Below, piece after piece: positions 15,501-26,914 of a stretch of 64,000 nucleotides of DNA; the stretch's first letter is position 1; the number at the start of each line of letters is the position of its first letter. A program made the translations under genes and the position numbers. The notes under the pieces are model-generated. The model saw nothing but the letters and a program-made list of their open reading frames with translations. It was not told the DNA's origin and did no database searches. The DNA is from Lanius collurio (lineage: Eukaryota; Chordata; Aves; Passeriformes; Laniidae): the NCBI GenBank assembly GCA_020086605.1, contig JACBWW010000012.1, positions 16,455,897-16,519,896 on the forward strand. The letters run 5' to 3'.

Positions 15501-16010
15501 ACTGGTTGAATTGAAAAACAGATTATTTTTGGGAGGCCTAATATGCGTTTTGGCATTTTTTTATTTCATCCTCAGCAAAGTCTATTCTACAGCAATAAAA
15601 TTTAAATGTATATTTCCATCTCCTTAGCAACTACTGCACAGATTTATATCAAAATGCTGCCTGAACAGGAGTCAGGTGTGGCTAGATGCCCTACATCCCA
15701 TGCCATCAATTCTTTGTTCCCAAGCCACTAAACAGATACATCTTGTGGAATGACTATTTTCTCTAGCTGCAAACTAATTTCATCTTGCTCTCCACTGTCA
15801 GATGATTTCTTTCTTATTTCATTTTTAGTTGAAAGTGCAAAAGGGACAAGGGATACCTGACAATGGACAGGGTAGTGAGATTTTGTCCAAACATCCATTT
15901 CTGAGCAGGCAGTTTCTTTGTGTGTGATCTTAGCATGCATTTCAGTGAGCAAATTCAAAACCAGCTGCATTTCCCCTCACTCACAAAAAATTATCATTCT
16001 GGGGCTCAGC

Positions 16011-16050
16011 TTCCAAGAAAAGTTTCCAAGAAAGTTTGCAAGAAACTTTC
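16011..16050. repeat. Degenerate 12-13-bp short tandem repeat
   Basis: Three near-copies of TTTCCAAGAAAG (the third reads TTTGCAAGAAAC) lie in a row. Confidence 0.7.
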
Positions 16051-16789
16051 TAGCCTAAAAAATTGTGGGAAAAGCTCGAGAATGTGACCTCGGTGTCACA
16101 GGACACCTCATTGTGGACAAGCCTTTCAGGTCATTGATCTCTTGCTCCATTTTGGGATGTTCTGTAACACTCCCAGTTTGCACACTGACCCTACATGCAG
16201 CCTCCCCACAGCTCATGCAGCTGCTTTCCAACAGATACATACATGTGTGCATTTTGCTTACTAGACTTTACAGGAAGGTTTCCTGGCTCACTGCTCTCAC
16301 CCACCAAGCGGTGTTTGTCTTTCTCACTTTAACAAGACCTCACCTCTGGGAGTCACCGTTATTTCCAGTTTCCATCCCTCTTTGAATTCCCAAATTACCA
16401 GAGGCTATGAGCTCCTTTCACAAAAGCCAGACCCCTCAGAATCGGGATCTCACAGCAGACACTGCGGGTGGCTGTGGCTCGGTGCTCTTGGCTTGGGCTG
16501 GTTTGGAGTTGAATGCTTCCAGCAGCCACCAAGGTGCCTGGCTTCTCCTGGGAGCTGGAGCTCTGAGCCAAGAGAGCTAAGCTATGATCCACTGCTCATC
16601 ACACATTATGAACCAGCTATCAAGGTTCTCCCAAGCCAATCTGTTCTACATTTTGGAAGCCAATGAGAAAAGAGGTTCTGGCACACCTGAGATAATGTGT
16701 GCTAATGTAGCCTCCGCTCTAGGACCCTACAGCTTGTTTTTAGATGTCAGCTAAAATGTGCGACTGAGACAACTCAAAAACTGATTCCA

Positions 16790-16829
16790 GGGCTTTATCT
16801 CTACCTAATGGGCTTTATCTCTACCTAGA
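16790..16829. repeat. 20-bp tandem duplication
   Basis: GGGCTTTATCTCTACCTAAT is followed directly by GGGCTTTATCTCTACCTAGA, with 18 of 20 bases identical. Confidence 0.9.
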
Positions 16830-17171
16830 TTTGCAAATAGCCTGAGATACGGACTTTGAGCAAATAGCCCCCCTTACTGAGATGCTTAGAAACAAAAGGC
16901 ATAAAATGAAGCACTGAAAAAAAATGGAGTACAATATAAATAATATTGATTTTCTATCAAAATAAGCAATAATGATGATTATTCTTCCTACTTAGTCCAA
17001 TAGTCATATATTTAAAAACAATATAACTCTGTCCCAAAAATGTTGTAATATTTCGGTACTTTGCAACAGAGCTTGAGTCATTCCACTACTGAACTGTTAC
17101 AGTCAAGGCTGTAATTCATATGTCTGTAGTGAGGAATTTGAGTCTATGTGAATATTTGAAAATCAGAGTTT

Positions 17172-17176
17172 GACTT
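17172..17176. repeat. Target-site duplication, left copy (GACTT)
   Basis: GACTT lies immediately before the TG terminus of the solo LTR and is repeated exactly at 17938-17942. Confidence 0.85.
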
Positions 17177-17937
17177 TGTGGTGGGTTGACCTTGGCTGGA
17201 AACCAGGTGCCCACCAAAGCTGCTTTATTGCTCACCTCCTGAGCTGGACAGGGGAGAAAAAAATACAGCATAAGACTTGTGGGTTGAGACAAGGACAGGA
17301 AAGATCACTCACCAGTTACTGTCACAGGCAAAACAGACCTGGCTTGGGGAAATGAGTTTAATTTACTGGCAATCAAATCAGAGTAAGAACAGGAACAGAC
17401 TGCTCTAGCATTAGTCCTGCACGGGGTCACAAGTCTTGCCAGCAAACCTGCTACAGCACAGGCATCCCCTGGCATCACAGCATCCTTCAGCATCTACCTG
17501 CTCTGGTGTGGGTCCCTCCTTGGGCTGCAGGTGGACCTCTGCTGCACAGTGGACCTGACAGGCTGCAGGGGGCAGCTGCCTCACTGTGGTCTTCGTCACA
17601 GGCTACAGGGGAATCTCTGTTCTGGCTCCTGGAACATCTCCAGCCCTTCCTTCTCCACTGACCTTTGTGTCTGCAGAGCTGGTTCACTCACATGCTCTCA
17701 CTCCTCTCTTCTCTGACTGCAGTTTCTGTTATGCCATTTTTTTTCCCACCTTGAATATGCTCTCCCAGAAGCACTGCCACTGTCCCTGATGTGTTCAACC
17801 TTTGCCAGCAGTGGGTCTGTCTTGGAGCTGGCTGGCATTGGCTCTGCTGGACACAGGGGAAACCTCCATCAGCTTCTCACAGAAGCCTCCCCTGTAGACC
17901 TCCTGCTACCAAAACCTTGCCATGCAAACCCAAGACA
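17177..17937 (-). mobile_element. Solo LTR of an avian endogenous retrovirus (ERVL-like)
   Basis: The 761-bp element begins TGTGGTGGGTTGACCTTGG and ends GCAAACCCAAGACA, so it has the TG...CA termini of an LTR. Perfect 5-bp direct repeats (GACTT) flank it at 17172-17176 and 17938-17942. I recognise the sequence as a family scattered through bird genomes. A 5-bp duplication fits class III (ERVL-type) integration. No gag, pol or env sequence is present on either side, so this is a solo LTR left by recombination between two LTRs. The sense strand is probably minus, because the degraded TATA-like and poly(A)-signal-like sequences (AGTAAA in place of AATAAA) read that way. The interior holds degenerate repeats of a GGCTGCAGG-containing module (about 17522-17620). 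Substitutions and apparent loss of some modules suggest an old insertion. Confidence 0.85.
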
Positions 17938-17942
17938 GACTT
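17938..17942. repeat. Target-site duplication, right copy (GACTT)
   Basis: GACTT lies immediately after the CA terminus of the solo LTR and is identical to 17172-17176. Confidence 0.85.
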
Positions 17943-18284
17943 ACAAGAGGATAACCATCTCAGAGGAGCCAAATCCCTTGACAGAATTGTTGAGCAATGC
18001 CGATGTGCTCAAATATCAAACTAAACAGTGGCCACCAGCCTGGAATCCCAGTCTGCCTGATTCTTCAAGACCCTGCTCATATCAGTATTTTGTGGAGGAT
18101 ACCCATTTGTCATCTCTGCAGAGAAAGGTCCTCTCCTGACCTTTACAGTGCAAAGCTCACAGGCAGTGATGCACAGTCCCCTGATACTCTTAATCTCAAC
18201 AGCAAGCTGGACAGTCTGCTGTGGCGACAGGGAGACCACTCATCACCCAGTATCACCTTGGCTTCTTTCAAAATAAGAAACCAA

Positions 18285-18298
18285 CCCCCCCCACCCCC
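18285..18298. repeat. C-rich run
   Basis: C8-A-C5 low-complexity run. Confidence 0.95.
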
Positions 18299-21200
18299 AA
18301 GCAGTGCTTCATAGCAAAACTGACATTTTTATTTGTTACTTGTGCTGACTGTTATCAATTTTGATCATCAGCAACTTGGAGTGCTTCTGAAAATTGGTCT
18401 CTGCTTCACCAGTTGTCCACAGCTGCCAGCTGTATGTTCTTCATGTAGACCATGCTGTACCATCAGATAAAATGGCAATATTGCCTCCAAATAATGATCC
18501 ATTTAGTGCTGTGTCCTGGTCAGGCCCATATCAAAACATTTTGAAACTAATTGATACATGGTGAGGTTTTTATATGAGTAAAGGTAGTGCTGCTGTAAAT
18601 CTTGGGGTTGGTATCAGAGCACTAAAGCAAGCTTTGAAGCTTTTGTCCCTGAGTATTTCCTCCCCAGCCCAAGACAGTTTTTCCTATGGTCATGTGTAAA
18701 CAGTAGCACACTGATGGATAGACAGTGTTCCTGCTGTGTCCTGTTTGGGAGCTGTAATTATTACTTAACAAATTACTGGGTACCCTGCTGAGACATTATT
18801 TAATGCTACCTCAGGTGCACAGGAACTGATTAATTGAATGCCCCTGTAAGCAGCCACTACGTTTCAATAGGATTTTATTGTTTTGTCTTCCTTCCATTGG
18901 GTATTTAGAAGACTTTTTCATTGCTTAACTATCCCCTATCCCAAGCATTTGCATCTAAGGTAGAGGGAGGAGACCTAGCCCTTCAAGGTCTGTCTGGGAC
19001 CATGACTTGGCTTCTGTGAGAGTGTGCACCACATCAATTAACATAGATCATGATTGAGGTTAGTTCTTAAGCTGATATGACTGAAGGTTTTCCTCCTCAT
19101 CTAACGCATGCATTGGATTAGCACAACCATTTGACATGACTCTTGGTCACAAAAGAGAACAGTAATCAGGGAACTTGAGCCTCCCAATCCAAATGAGTAT
19201 GTCTGAGACAGATCTCACCCCTCATATGGCAGTCAGGATTGGGCTAATCAAGATGGGTTAATGGAAAGATGAATTTGGGCTCCTTGTGAGTTAATCCACA
19301 GCAAAATTCTAAATTAGCTGTCTGGATACAGAGAGAATTAGGATATTTTATAAACCTTTAAACTGTTCGCAGATCATGTATTATTTTGCATTTTAAATCA
19401 GTCTCATGCAAATCAGCCCTATGGGAGGAAAAAAGGGTTAGTTAGATCCTGATTTTTAACCTGCAGTTTTGCTTAAATTATGTTTTTCTGGCACTGATGT
19501 ACAGACATGAAGTATAATTTTATAATCAGAACCTCAGATGGACTAAAAAAACATAATTGCTATGGCTAGGGGAATGCTGTAATTCGGATCTGCCTCCGTT
19601 TATGCTGCAGTAAAGGAAGAACTATTTTGTTCTTTCATTTTGCTTTATTTGCTAGACTTCATCCTGCAGAGAAAGTAGATCTGCGCATAGCAAAAGATAG
19701 TTTGCAGCTCCATGAATATATTTTTGTTAAAACATAAACAAGTTCTTACTTTCAAAGTGGATTTTAGTGTCTGGCTGCCAGACACTGAGACATCTAGTGG
19801 TTTTCATCAAAGTGTCTGTGAGCCTTGTTATGAATGCTTTGATGGTTTCTCAGCTCTAACTTCTCTCCCAGGTAACCAGCACTGTTGCCTGGATTGATTA
19901 CCTTAAGCTCCCTGGTCAGATGGGTACCAGCACATATGCATGATGACTTCTCCATTTATCTCAGCCACAAATGAAAGTTACCCACACGTACATGGAAAAG
20001 CTAACCTGATGAGCAAGTCCTCTTTCTTCTTTTCCCTTGTGCTCCTTAAAGACCTTTATTAATCTCAATGGAGAAAAAAATAATAACCAACACTTAAACA
20101 ATGAGTTTTTGCTTGAGACCCTGGGCAGTGGTTTTTAAACAGCTCATGGTGGTTTAGTCATGTGCAACTCATTTGAACTCAGTGAGTGCTGCATGCCTGA
20201 AACTATGCAAAGCAGTTTGAAATTTGTACATACAGCAGGGTATAAAAATTAAGTATGAATGCTGTCTGCTTTCAGGTAGTTTTTCATCCCACATTGTGTC
20301 CATGAAGAGGCACCAGTTCCGCTAACATCTTTACGTGGAAAGAGGAAATGACAGTTTTCCTGCTGTCACCTTCCCAGACAAAACACAAAGCTGGTAGTTT
20401 CTGTGAAAATTCTCACATCTCATTCAGTATCTTTTCCTTTGTCTATTTTTCTTTAGTCTACCTATAAAGTCTTCTAACTCTGAAAGAGTAGTGTTGTCCA
20501 TTTTTTAATTTCTTGGGTGCCTAAAGTGGCTGCACTTAATGTGGCCTCAAAGTACTGTATTTAATTTGCATCCTATTACTTTGCCCAAGAGAACTATGGA
20601 TTTCAGCAGCTGAATCTCATTTAGACTGCCAGTGTAGGCTAAGTCAGCATTTTTGTTTAGATTAGAACGATACTTTTGAAGTGAATCTCCTACCTGTCCC
20701 TGATTCCTGTGCTTTGGTTCTCATCAGGGAGCTCTCTCAGCGTGCAGCAGTTTGATCCCTGTGGATGAAACTGGGCTGAATTCCTCACCATGAGACCACA
20801 CTGTTGTACCCCAGCTGCTGATGTGGGCTGAAGATCATCAGAAGTAGCCCTCTGAAATACATACAGTGGAGGTGTTGGGTCCTAGGCAGCTCCAGCTGCA
20901 CTCCAAAGCTTTGCAGCAGTTGCTCCACACTATTTGCCAACATGAATGTTGGTGTCTGTTGCTGGAGTCCTCTGCTGCTCTGAGTCACATTGGGCTGTGT
21001 GTGCTCTCTGCTCTGAGCCAGCATTTCTGGGTGAGCCAGGTGACTCCAAACAAGTCAGTCCCTAACTTCATGTCTACACCAAACCCATTATCATTCCATA
21101 GCAAGAACACGGTGAGATTTATTACATATATATGCATAAGGTGAAATGAAGATTACAATTTTTTTCTTTCAAAGCAGGTTGACAAGATAATGAATGAATG

Positions 21201-22413
21201 AATGTGCAGGGCTTACTGACACTGGATGCCTAATTCAAAAGTCATCCTGCCCATGTTAAAGTCATAATTACCACCAAGTGAGAAAAATATCCATTTAACC
21301 CATGCTGCATTTGTTTTAAGTTGTTTATTTCTCAGTTTTCACATTCTATCAGATTTTGAGTCCCTCATTGTCAGGTGTCATTACTTCAGAAGGTTTGGTC
21401 AGAAGAAACAAATCACAACATTTTCAATATCCCTCTTGGTACAGTACTTCAAATTCTTTTGCCCATGACAGGAAATGCAGTACAACTAACTTGGTAAATG
21501 CTTGAAATAATTGAATAAAATCCTATTTTGAGTGCAGAATACAGAGGTTCAAAGCAAATGGTTTCAAATCCAGAGATCAAAATAGAAACGCTACATAATG
21601 GGTGTTGAAGGAGCAGGGGAAAAAAATCCTTTCATTGTGGTGAAATGCTGGGTTCTTTCAGCTTCCCTTGCAGCAATTCTGAATTTTTTCATCACTCTCT
21701 GTTTTAAAACACAATTTAGATTTAATACTATGCCAAATGAGATAATTTATCTTCGTCTGACTGCATATTTCTACTTAATCTACTTAACAGATTTCTACTA
21801 GATCTGTCAACCATAAACACAACTCTACCCTTATACAGATTTGTTTCAGTGCTTGTGGCTGTGTGATTACCTCTCCCATCTTTGCTTCTGTAAGCTTTCT
21901 TTCATGCATAATGGCTTACAGCTCAGTTGTGACTTCTCAAAAAAAAGAAATGTTTTGTATGCATGTGGTTATGCTGTTGGGAATATAACATCCCTTCTTA
22001 ATCAGGAAATGCACTTGTAGTATACAGAAAAACTGCTACCCTGCCATACTTTTCAGTGGTACTGTGTTTAAGCCCCTTGCAACATGGAGTGTGCAGTTCT
22101 CAGTTATCTTTTTGTGCTACAAATAAACAAGCCTAGTATTTTGCATATTCTCAAGTTGTGTAAACAGTTGTGAAATTGATTGCTGAGGCAGGCCCTGTGT
22201 TCTTCAGCCTTGCTCCCACTCAGCATGTGTTTAACATTGCCCTTTTGGAAGTGGTTCCAGCTGGTCTTAATCTTATTCCGCGTCTCTCATGGGCACTTCA
22301 AACTATTTATGCTGGTATCTACACTAGTAAATTAACCATTCCCGAAAACAGTCCTGAGAGCTGATGCCAACCGGCAGGAATCAGTGGGCTGCTGAGGTTT
22401 ACTGACATCCATA

Positions 22414-22434
22414 GGCTGGGAATCTCTCCCAGCC
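22414..22434. repeat. 8-bp inverted repeat
   Basis: GGCTGGGA and TCCCAGCC are separated by five bases. Probably incidental. Confidence 0.55.
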
Positions 22435-25400
22435 AGCACAAGAGCGTGGCTGTGTCCCCACTGCACTTGGCAGTGGTTCGGCAGCCCCGCTGGAGCAGCA
22501 CCAGTATTATGCTTGAGGACTCTTTTGGACAGCATGGACAGCTGCAACCCAGCACCTGGAGGTCTTCCCAAGTCTTAGTTAACCAATACAGGCATAGCTT
22601 TATTCAAGGCTTGTGTGCTGTCTTCCAAGGAAGTTAGTAAGTAAAAGTCAGATTTGCAATTTAAGATTCGTGTTTTTCTCAGATGGTGAGATTTCACAGC
22701 ACTTCTGAAAGAAACATTTAAAATTATTCATACTGCCTGGTTGTCATGCAAGTGAAAAAGTGGTAATGGTGTAAAGGGGTTAGAAGTGAGATGAGCTTTT
22801 GCATGGCTGTTCTGTGGAGCACTCTAGTACTGGGCAAAATCAGATATGTTAGACTTGGAGATCAACATCAGTGCTGTGCTGTAGAAAATGGGTATGGAAT
22901 TACTCCTTTTAGTTAAATTACAGTCCCAATTTCTGTGATAATGAACTATGCTATGACCCAGCATGAAAGGCACAGAAAAATTTCTGTCTTTGTTCCAGAG
23001 TCAAGGAATGAAGAGAAAGAAACATATAGCAAACCTCACTGCTTTCTGTTAGGGAGCTCTGCTGTCTTCTATTGCAGTGTTATGATCGACTTTGATATTG
23101 AATTAATGTGTGGTAAGAGATCTCCATGTAACAATTTATGTCTCTTGGATGGGGAGTTTGCGCTGAGGTAACAGGAAAAGGGTTTCTTTCACTCAGTCTC
23201 CTTGAGTAATGCCTTTAGTTTCCAAATCATTCTTATTTTCAGTAGAGAAAAGGAAAAAAAGTTTTTAAACATTAATCAGGCTATGTGGCAAATAGTTCTC
23301 CCTTTCAACTATTTTAACACAGTGCATGTTTTAGAAATAGATTCCATTGATAAAATAGTACTTAGCAAGCAAGAAATTTCTGTCTTGTTTATTTTTTTTT
23401 TTACTTATGTACTGTAATAAGGCTTATTCCTGTTGAAAGTTAATATATGTCAACTGATATTTATTTAATATTGGGCAAAAGAATTGCAAGAACAGCGATA
23501 GATCGTATTCTGTCATGTCACATTTTTGGTCCACTGAAATAGATGGTAACAGGAGCTGGTAGTGGTTTTTGCCGATTAAAGAAAAAGAGGAAGCTGATCT
23601 GATCAGTTACTGACTAGCTCATCTCTTTTGGATGTTGTCACTTGTGTCACCTATTCTTCATCTTTCCATAATAAACAAGATCAGCTGAGAAAGGTGAAGA
23701 ATTTTTCTGCAATGAAATAAAAATGAGGAGATCGTTAATGCTCTGGTGTTAAACATCATCTCGATAGGGAGCTTCTGTCTCAGTTCGAGATAATAGACAA
23801 TGAAGCTCAAAGACAGGAGCAATTTAAATTACATTTTAATCAACTCTCAGGAGGGAAGGCAGCATTATGTGAAACTGTTAATAGAAAAACAGCAATATTT
23901 CTTACTCTATCATTTGTGTGCATTATGCCTGAACAATCCAATGAATTAACAGATTATCTCCTAATTCAGTCAAACACTCTTCTGTGATGCTTTAAAAAAA
24001 AAATCCCACCCTACCTTCATGACACTCTTTCAGAACAATAACATCAGATAATGATAGTCTCTTATCTAATTTCATTGCATTTAAAGTCTGAGTAGTGAAG
24101 GCAGTGTGAATGTAGGAAGCAATGTTGTTCTAACTGCTGCATTTTGATTTTAATGGAAATATTTTTCTTCCTTAGACTTCTATGCACCCTGTAACTGTTG
24201 CTGGAACAACCTATAATCTGTGTAATAAATGCTAGAGATTTGGCCTAGAGTCCAATGACTAGGCTGCATTTTCATGTAGCTTGTTCTTCTTCCAGAAGGC
24301 AGACTCAATCAGCAAAATCTACCAATTGTAAAAATTATTTAGTATGAGGTATCACTGACAGAGATGAAATAGCAAGTGTGCTGTTCTAATCCCACTTCCC
24401 AGGCTGGAAATGGAAACTGCTGATTAAGAGCAGCAAATCAATTTACTAACTATAGTTCTAAAAATAAGGTGTGCTGCAAATAGAAAATTAATGGAAAATG
24501 GATAATATTGAATGGATTGATCAATGGAAATGTAAGAGAAGACAAATGATGTGTAACTTTACTTTTCCCTTGGCTAATCAACTTCATGCCCATATGTAAC
24601 CAATGAAAGGAGAGGGAGAGAACACATTAGTAAAAATTAACCAACCACACTGAACACTGCTCATTCACAACCCTGAGGAATTAGTGAAGGAAAGAGGAAA
24701 AATGTTTTACATGAAAAAAGCTTGTCTTTTCCAGAGTCTTGATTTAGCTGAAATACAAACCACACAGTGGATCTATTATCCCTGAGTCCAAGGAGATACT
24801 GAGAAAGGGCAAAAATGGAGGTGGGGCCATTACTAGAGGGAGAAGGAGTAATGTCTAAGGCACTTACACTGGGCTGGAGGAAATATTGAAGTTTAACTGC
24901 TCAATGCCATTACCAGGTTAAACTTGCAATGGTGACTGTGGTCATGGTTTCACCTCACATGCTATCTCAGTGACTGATTTGGGATTGCTCAGAGTGAAAA
25001 AAAGGGAAAAACTTTGCCTCTTAAGACTGGGCAGTGTTAGTGAAATTTGGAGGAAACAAAGCAAAAGTAGAGTTCTGCAGCTCAGAAATGCAGTTGTAGT
25101 GTGACCCAGATTAATCTGAATACCTGCAGTTGTGATGTCTTTTGAATTCCCTCCTTCTAAAGGAAAAACAGGTGGGTGATTCATGACCTCTTCTGGGCAT
25201 CACACAAATGTTTCTGCACGAGGCTCCAGTACAGATCTTTTGCTCTTTCAGACCTCATATCCCTATGTTGCTCTATGTCATATCTTGGTTCCTGATACGA
25301 AAACCACAGCAGTGTTTCTCATTCTTCTCAAGCCAAGCATGGGATGGTGGAGAGTCTGGAGAGAATTGAGTCTTTTTGGTGCAAAGGTCTATAATTCAGA

Positions 25401-25694
25401 TAGTTTTCTTTCATAAAAATGGGGGGTTTGAACATATTTTTAATAGGAAATATTGTTTTAATACATAAATATGTACTAATCTCTGTAAAATGGAAAACAC
25501 TGGTAACATTCTGATTTTTTTTAAAAATGAGGGAATCTGGTGGATGTTTGTCTTCAAGAAAATCAAAAGTAAGTTCTTTTTTGTTGTGATGTTTGAAGAT
25601 GTCCAAAATCTAGTTGCTTTTTTACTTTTAGAATTAAAACAAACAAAGCACACAAAAACATTTCATGCAGAGACAATTCAAAGCCAATCCCTAA

Positions 25695-25742
25695 TTTCTT
25701 TCAGAAATCATTTGCCAGTTTCTTTCCGGAATTATTTGCCAG
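25695..25742. repeat. 24-bp imperfect tandem duplication
   Basis: Two adjacent 24-bp units share TTTCTTTC, then A-rich middles differing at a few bases, then TTTGCCAG. Confidence 0.85.
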
Positions 25743-26887
25743 CTTCTGACCAGGAGTTCCTCTGATCAGGAAGTTCAGGATTAAATTCAACACAGAGAAA
25801 GGTCCTGATGATGTGAATGCCAGTGCTGTTTTCTGCAGGCTTCTCTGGGCAGTTGACTGTGTTTTGGCAGACCAGAGATGTCAGCAGCCCGCAGTGCGAA
25901 GCAGGCATGTCCTGATGAGGCTTTGTTGGCATTATGCTGCTGACTGCAATCAGCACAGCGTTAAGGTCGTGAAGCAGGTCCAATCCCAATGCCATCATGG
26001 CTTTGCACAGGCTTTCCACAGCCAGGTATATTCATCAGTGGCTGGAGTGTTTTGTCCGATCAGTGTGTCTTCCCCATATCTGATACTTCTGCTTGTGGCA
26101 GGAATAAGATTCATGAGACTTAAAGAGTAATTGTCTTTCCAAATTATTTAGATTTCCTACATGAAAAACCAGTTTGTGATTCCTCTATAATTGTTTTTGG
26201 GTGCTGAGATATATTCTGAAATGAGCTGTATATTTATTTAATCAACTTCCTGAACATGCATGAATGTAGTAAACACAGTTGCCAGTCTGGAACAGGCCAG
26301 TGTTGATACCCAGCACAGTGAGACATCTAGCTGAGATCAAATCCAATTTGCATCTAGTGCTGTAAGCCATAACAGGAGTTTGCTTGATTACTTGGGGAAC
26401 AGAAGAACTGAGAAAGGGAAGGTATGAAGTGGAGATCCAGGTATGTGCATGAGATGACTGGATGACCTTACAGATAGCATGTGCAGTTGAACAAACCAGA
26501 CAGCACTTTAACAAAAACTGACATGATTTTGGAAATGCTCACAAGAAATGGTGCTTTGAGAGAGTGTATAAGTCAAATAACACCAATGGTGCTCTTCATC
26601 TGGCTCTACAAGCTAAGCAACCTTGAGGTTCCTGCATTAGGAGGTGATCATACTAATCAGGCATTTGTGATGCATGAAGTGTCATGTTGTTGCCAGCATC
26701 TGGATATATGGAGAGTTTTTAATCTGGCATGGCCAAGGAGAACACTGTGCCTGAATCTTCAAAGATGATCTTGTCTCATTGGCTTCCAGTTGTGTTTACT
26801 GGCAACCTGCAGCGTGTTGCCATGCAGCTGGTGCACAAGCTGAGGAGAACATAAGCAACACAGTTGGGAGACAACACATGCTGTTTC

Positions 26888-26914
26888 AAAAAAAAAAAAA
26901 AAAAAGAAAAAAAA
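26888..26914. repeat. A-rich tract (A18-G-A8)
   Basis: A tail-like A run. There is no poly(A) signal upstream and no clear flanking duplication, so a retrocopy is not supported. Confidence 0.9.

Larger units (their letters stand above)
1..17171. other. Non-coding, probable TMEM108 5' intron, segment 1
   Basis: AT-rich unique sequence with no recognisable exon. Open frames here reach at most about 113 codons and do not resemble known proteins. It contains short hairpins (878-895, 6097-6125, 6277-6299), an A15 run (12567-12581), a 20-bp tandem duplication near 16790 and a degenerate 12-13-bp repeat near 16011. Isolated strong donor-like sites (CAG|GTAAG at 3451 and 11494) lack a convincing partner acceptor and conserved frame. 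Confidence 0.6.

Noticed and set aside
17789..18139. 116-codon open frame overlapping the solo LTR end
   Set aside because: It starts inside the LTR and crosses the target-site duplication into unrelated flank, so it cannot be a natural gene.
26700..26914. Processed retrocopy suggested by the A18-G-A8 tail
   Set aside because: There is no AATAAA-type signal before the A run, no flanking duplication and no recognisable coding sequence upstream.
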